This document shows, in pieces, positions 6,361-12,112 of a stretch of DNA of 12,112 bases (the first letter of the stretch is position 1; every line of letters starts with the position of its first letter). Location: assembly GCA_017435305.1 (NCBI GenBank), contig JAFSFH010000018.1:1-12112 (forward strand). Reading direction: 5' to 3'. The DNA comes from Clostridia bacterium. Its GTDB lineage: Bacteria > Bacillota_A > Clostridia > Oscillospirales > Acutalibacteraceae. Below the pieces are notes generated by a model that was not told where the DNA came from, ran no database searches, and saw nothing but the letters and a program-made list of their open reading frames with translations. The position numbers and the translations under genes were made by a program.

Positions 6361-6864
6361 ATGCAAACGTTAGGAATCATTTCGGTCAATCTATGGCAGA
6401 TTCTGATTTCTTTGGCAAACCTGATTATCATCTTTCTCATTCTCAAGAAATTCCTGTGGAAGCCGGTCACCAAGGTGATGAAGGAGCGGCAGGATATGGT
6501 GGATAAGCGTTTCGCCGAGGCGGAGGACGCCCAGTCCAAGGCCGAGGCGGATAAGGCGGAATGGGCCGCCAAGCTGGCCACCGCCGACGAGGAGGCCGCC
6601 GCCCGCATCGCCGCCGCCGACGACACCGCCCGCCGCCACAGTGACCGCGTCATCACCGACGCCCGCGTCAAGGCGGACAGCATCATCCGTCAGGCGGAGG
6701 CTGAGGTCGCTCTGGAACGCCAAAAGGCTGAGGACGGCATCAAGCAGGAGATCGCCGCCGTGGGCGCCGCCCTGGCGGAGAAGATGCTGGAGCGCGAGGT
6801 ATCCCCCGCCGACCACGAGAAGATGATCGAATCCTTCCTGGACGAAATGGGTGATGCCGAATGA
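6361..6864 (+). CDS. atpF: F1Fo ATP synthase subunit b
   Basis: The 167-residue peripheral stalk subunit anchors F1 to the membrane. One transmembrane helix lies at about residues 8-30 (LWQILISLANLIIIFLILKK). It is followed by FLWKPVTKVMKER, a stretch very typical of subunit b, and then a long charged, alanine-rich helix (about 40-140) that should form the coiled coil. GAGGT lies eight bases before the ATG, just after the atpE stop. The stop codon overlaps the start of atpH (ATGA at 6861-6864), which suggests translational coupling. Length is normal. Confidence 0.95.
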   Translation: MQTLGIISVNLWQILISLANLIIIFLILKKFLWKPVTKVMKERQDMVDKRFAEAEDAQSKAEADKAEWAAKLATADEEAAARIAAADDTARRHSDRVITDARVKADSIIRQAEAEVALERQKAEDGIKQEIAAVGAALAEKMLEREVSPADHEKMIESFLDEMGDAE

Positions 6865-7387
6865 CAGAACTGAGTAAGGATTACGCCGAGGCGTTATTCG
6901 CCTTGGCCGCCGAAACGGGCTGTGAAAAGCCCTATTTAGAGGCGTTGGAATCGGTGAACACCCTGTTCGCCGACAACCCCGATTATTTGGAATTGCTGGC
7001 CGCCCCCTCTATTCCCCAGAGCGAGCGGACCCATCTCATTGAGCAGGCATTCGGGGACACCCTGCCCGAGCAGGTGCTGTCCTTTGTGCAGCTGCTGACC
7101 GCCCACGGGCGGGTGCGCAGTCTGCCTGCCTGCGTAGAGGAATACCGCCGTCTGTACGAGGCGGCGGTGGCGATGTCCACCGCCTACGTCACCAGCGCCG
7201 TGGCGCTGACCGAGGACCAGCAGACCCGCCTGGCGGAGAAGCTGGCGCAGAAATTCGGTCGCCGCGTCCGGCTGGTGTGCGACGTGGACGAGCATCTGCT
7301 GGGCGGTATCACCGTCCGGCTGGACGGCGTGGTGCTGGACGGTAGTCTGCGCCGCCGTCTGCAAGTGGTAAAGGATGTGATGAAGCA

Positions 7388-7391
<4 letters not shown>
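6861..7391 (+). CDS. atpH: F1Fo ATP synthase subunit delta
   Basis: This 176-residue soluble protein links the top of F1 to the b stalk. The N-terminal helical domain begins [16 protein letters not shown], as in the family, and the C-terminal part contains [19 protein letters not shown] (116-134) and the closing signature [20 protein letters not shown] (146-165). Length is normal. The start overlaps the atpF stop by four bases, and its own stop overlaps the GTG of atpA (GTGA at 7388-7391). Confidence 0.95.
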
Positions 7392-8878
<1,487 letters not shown>

Positions 8879-8882
8879 CGCC

Positions 8883-9683
8883 GTGGGAGCCGATATTAAA
8901 TCCCTGCGCACCCGCATTAAGAGTGTCACCTCCACCCTGCACCTGACCCGTGCCATGGGTCTGGTGGCATCCAGCAAGATCCGCAAGGCCACCGAGCGGA
9001 TGCTCCACGGGCGGGACTACGACGCCGCTATGGAGCAGCTGCTCAGCCTGCTCACCGCCAGCCCCGAATGCGCCCGCAGCCCCTATATGCAGGAGCGGGA
9101 GGGCAAGACCCTGCTGGTGGTCATCGCCGGCGACCGCGGTCTGGCGGGCGGCTATAACGCCAACGTATTCCGCGCGGTGCGGCAATATCCCGACGCGGAG
9201 ATCCTGCCCATCGGCAAGCGCGCCTGCGACCGCTTCGGCGGCGAGATGCGCCTGTGCGAAAAACTGGACAGCGCCGAAGCCTATCCGCTGGCGGTGGATC
9301 TGTGCCGCCGCTTTGCCGCAGGGGAGTTTGCCCGTCTGGGCATTCTGTACACCCGCTACGTGTCTATGATGAGCCAGCAGCCGGAATTCCGCTGGGTGCT
9401 GCCCCTCTCCCGCCCCGAATCGGTGCCCCCCACGGCGGTGCTGTTTGAGCCGGACGAGGCCGCCATCCTGGAGACCGCCGTGCCGGAGTACGTCACCGGC
9501 GCCATTATGGCCGCCGTGCGGGAGAGCTACGCCAGTGAGGTGGTTGCCCGCCGCATGGCGATGGACTCCGCCGGCAAGAACGCCAACGAGATGATCGCCA
9601 ACCTGCAGCTGGAATACAACCGCGCGCGGCAGGGCAACATCACCCAGGAGATCACCGAGATCGTCGCGGGCGCTAATGCGTAA
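8883..9683 (+). CDS. atpG: F1Fo ATP synthase subunit gamma
   Basis: The 266-residue central shaft turns inside the alpha/beta hexamer. The N-terminal helix (GADIKSLRTRIKSVTSTLHLTRAM, residues 2-25) and the C-terminal helix (RMAMDSAGKNANEMI followed by QLEYNRARQ, then ITQEITEIVAGA) are the conserved coiled-coil parts. GDRGLAGGYNANV (83-95) is the usual middle motif. It is about 20 residues shorter than common gamma subunits (285-290), with the shortening in the Rossmann-like middle domain. The start is GTG, with AGGTGA four bases upstream inside the end of atpA. A 247-bp gap with a repeat element follows. Confidence 0.95.
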   Translation: MGADIKSLRTRIKSVTSTLHLTRAMGLVASSKIRKATERMLHGRDYDAAMEQLLSLLTASPECARSPYMQEREGKTLLVVIAGDRGLAGGYNANVFRAVRQYPDAEILPIGKRACDRFGGEMRLCEKLDSAEAYPLAVDLCRRFAAGEFARLGILYTRYVSMMSQQPEFRWVLPLSRPESVPPTAVLFEPDEAAILETAVPEYVTGAIMAAVRESYASEVVARRMAMDSAGKNANEMIANLQLEYNRARQGNITQEITEIVAGANA

Positions 9684-9687
9684 ATAA

Positions 9688-11594
<1,907 letters not shown>

Positions 11595-11660
11595 AAGTGA
11601 TGATTGCCCTGTCGGGCAAGTGATGAGTGATGTGACGCTTCGCATCGTGATAAGTGAAAG
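11595..11660. other. Short spacer with a hairpin after atpC
   Basis: TTGCCC/GGGCAA (11604-11609, 11614-11619) forms a 6-bp stem around TGTC. GTGATGA-like words recur on both sides (11597-11603, 11620-11633, 11647-11656). This is probably another decayed repeat. No epsilon-like helical coding is seen in any frame here. Confidence 0.4.
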
Positions 11661-11698
11661 AAAAACAGCGAAGAGGAAATCCTCTTCGCTGTTTTTTT
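11661..11698 (+). terminator. Intrinsic terminator of the ATP synthase operon
   Basis: A 16-bp perfect stem (11661-11676 with 11681-11696, core ACAGCGAAGAGG) with an AAAT loop ends in seven T residues (11692-11698). It lies 66 bases after the atpC stop and is a textbook rho-independent terminator. Confidence 0.95.
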
Positions 11699-11713
11699 GC
11701 GGGTGGTCCGGAG

Positions 11714-11779
11714 GCCCACCCCTACGAATTCTATCTTGCCGGATTGGCGCTTGTAGGGGCGGGCGTCCCCGACCGCCCG
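11714..11779. repeat. GC-rich inverted repeat unit
   Basis: GCCCACCCCTAC (11714-11725) is inverted as GTAGGGGCGGGC (11753-11764) with one mismatch in 12. The right arm overlaps a further hairpin, CGGGCG/CGCCCG (11760-11765, 11774-11779), followed by five T residues that could act as a second, weak rightward terminator. No coding capacity is seen. Confidence 0.55.
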
Positions 11780-11810
11780 TTTTTATGTCACTTAAAATAC
11801 AAATTTCCCC

Positions 11811-11839
11811 TTGCAAAGCGTGGAAAAGTAGTGTACAAT
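11811..11839 (+). promoter_or_regulatory. Promoter of the tRNA-Arg gene
   Basis: TTGCAA (11811-11816), a 17-base spacer and TACAAT (11834-11839) lie 29 bases before the tRNA. The transcription start would be near 11846, leaving a short 5' leader for RNase P to remove. Confidence 0.75.
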
Positions 11840-11868
11840 ATAACCTGCTCGTAACCGAGCGCATATAC

Positions 11869-11945
11869 CCGCCCGTGGCGAAGCTGGATATCGCAGTGGA
11901 TTCCGATTCCAAAGGCCGGGGGTTCGAATCCCTCCGGGCGGGCCA
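11869..11945 (+). tRNA. tRNA-Arg (anticodon CCG)
   Basis: A full cloverleaf can be drawn. The acceptor stem is CCGCCCG with CGGGCGG, the D arm GCGA with TCGC around AGCTGGATA. The anticodon arm is GTGGA and TCCAA around TTCCGAT, giving anticodon CCG, which reads the arginine codon CGG. The variable loop is AGGCC, and the T arm is GGGGG and CCCTC around TTCGAAT. The CCA end is encoded (11943-11945). The first anticodon-stem pair (G27/A43) is a mismatch, and base 37 is A rather than the G more usual next to a CCG anticodon. C at 11868 could pair with G73 and lengthen the acceptor stem. Confidence 0.93.
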
Positions 11946-11946
11946 A

Positions 11947-11984
11947 AAAAACGACAAGCTTCAACAGAAACTTGTCGTTTTTTT
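11947..11984 (+). terminator. Intrinsic terminator of the tRNA gene
   Basis: ACGACAAG (11951-11958) pairs with CTTGTCGT (11971-11978), extended by four A/T pairs, and ends in a run of seven T residues (11978-11984). It starts directly after the tRNA CCA end. Confidence 0.9.
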
Positions 11985-11988
11985 ATTC

Positions 11989-12105
11989 AATCCGAAGGAT
12001 TGGTATGTAATCGCCGTCAGGCGTATGTAATCAGTTCGCTTCGCGAACTGAATGTCATCAAGGATTCAGCCTTGCATTAGTCCTCCTTCGGATTGATTAC
12101 ATACC
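11989..12105. repeat. Palindromic repeat cluster after the tRNA
   Basis: Two short blocks frame the unit in inverted form: AATCCGAAGGA (11989-11999) with TCCTTCGGATT (12084-12094), and GGTATGTAATC (12002-12012) with GATTACATACC (12095-12105). GTATGTAATC also recurs directly at 12023-12032. Inside are the hairpins CAGTTCGC/GCGAACTG (12032-12039, 12043-12050) with a TTC loop, and CAAGG/CCTTG (12059-12063, 12070-12074). No gene is seen up to the window end. Confidence 0.65.
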
Positions 12106-12112
12106 TTTCTGC

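Noticed and set aside
11620..12030. Plus-strand open frame of 136 codons downstream of atpC
   Set aside because: It spans the operon terminator, a repeat, a promoter and the whole tRNA gene, so it is chance.

Overview
The window looks like chromosomal DNA from a GC-rich, low-oxygen Firmicute of the class Clostridia. An uncultured Oscillospiraceae/Ruminococcaceae-type gut bacterium is the best guess. The basis is the split transketolase (two genes), strong AGGAGG-type ribosome binding sites, a family-II-like pyrophosphatase, a c subunit with Na+-binding character, and many short GC-rich hairpin repeats between genes. This is inference; there is no rRNA or species marker here.

Left part (1-4212), all genes transcribed leftward. 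In order of transcription: a DHH/DHHA2 phosphoesterase resembling manganese-dependent inorganic pyrophosphatase (4212-3223), the N-terminal transketolase subunit (3124-2285), the C-terminal transketolase subunit (2280-1333), a strong stem-loop (1289-1327), a hairpin repeat element, and an RluA-family pseudouridine synthase (1150-251). Positions 1-250 hold no gene and consist of stacked hairpin repeats.

Middle and right part (4213-11698). A divergent promoter region (4213-4412) carries two back-to-back sigma70-type promoters. The rightward one feeds a complete F1Fo ATP synthase operon in the classical order atpI-B-E-F-H-A-G-D-C. The a, c10-type and b subunits make the membrane Fo part, delta joins the parts, and alpha, gamma, beta and epsilon make F1. 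Gene ends are tightly coupled (4-base overlaps at F/H, H/A and D/C). Two junctions are exceptions and are filled with repeat elements: atpI/atpB (216 bp) and atpG/atpD (247 bp). A strong intrinsic terminator closes the operon at 11661-11698.

Far right (11699-12112): another GC-rich repeat, a tRNA-Arg(CCG) gene with its own promoter and terminator, then a further palindromic repeat running to the window edge.

Most notable: the c subunit has glutamate at both ion-site positions (E31 and E64) with T65, T66 and Y69, a two-carboxylate pattern known from a Na+-driven rotor. The epsilon subunit is only 88 residues and lacks the inhibitory C-terminal helices. Several repeat families keep conserved flanks around hairpins whose core sequence changes on both arms together. 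No wholly unknown protein system is visible; the least explained material is the repeats.
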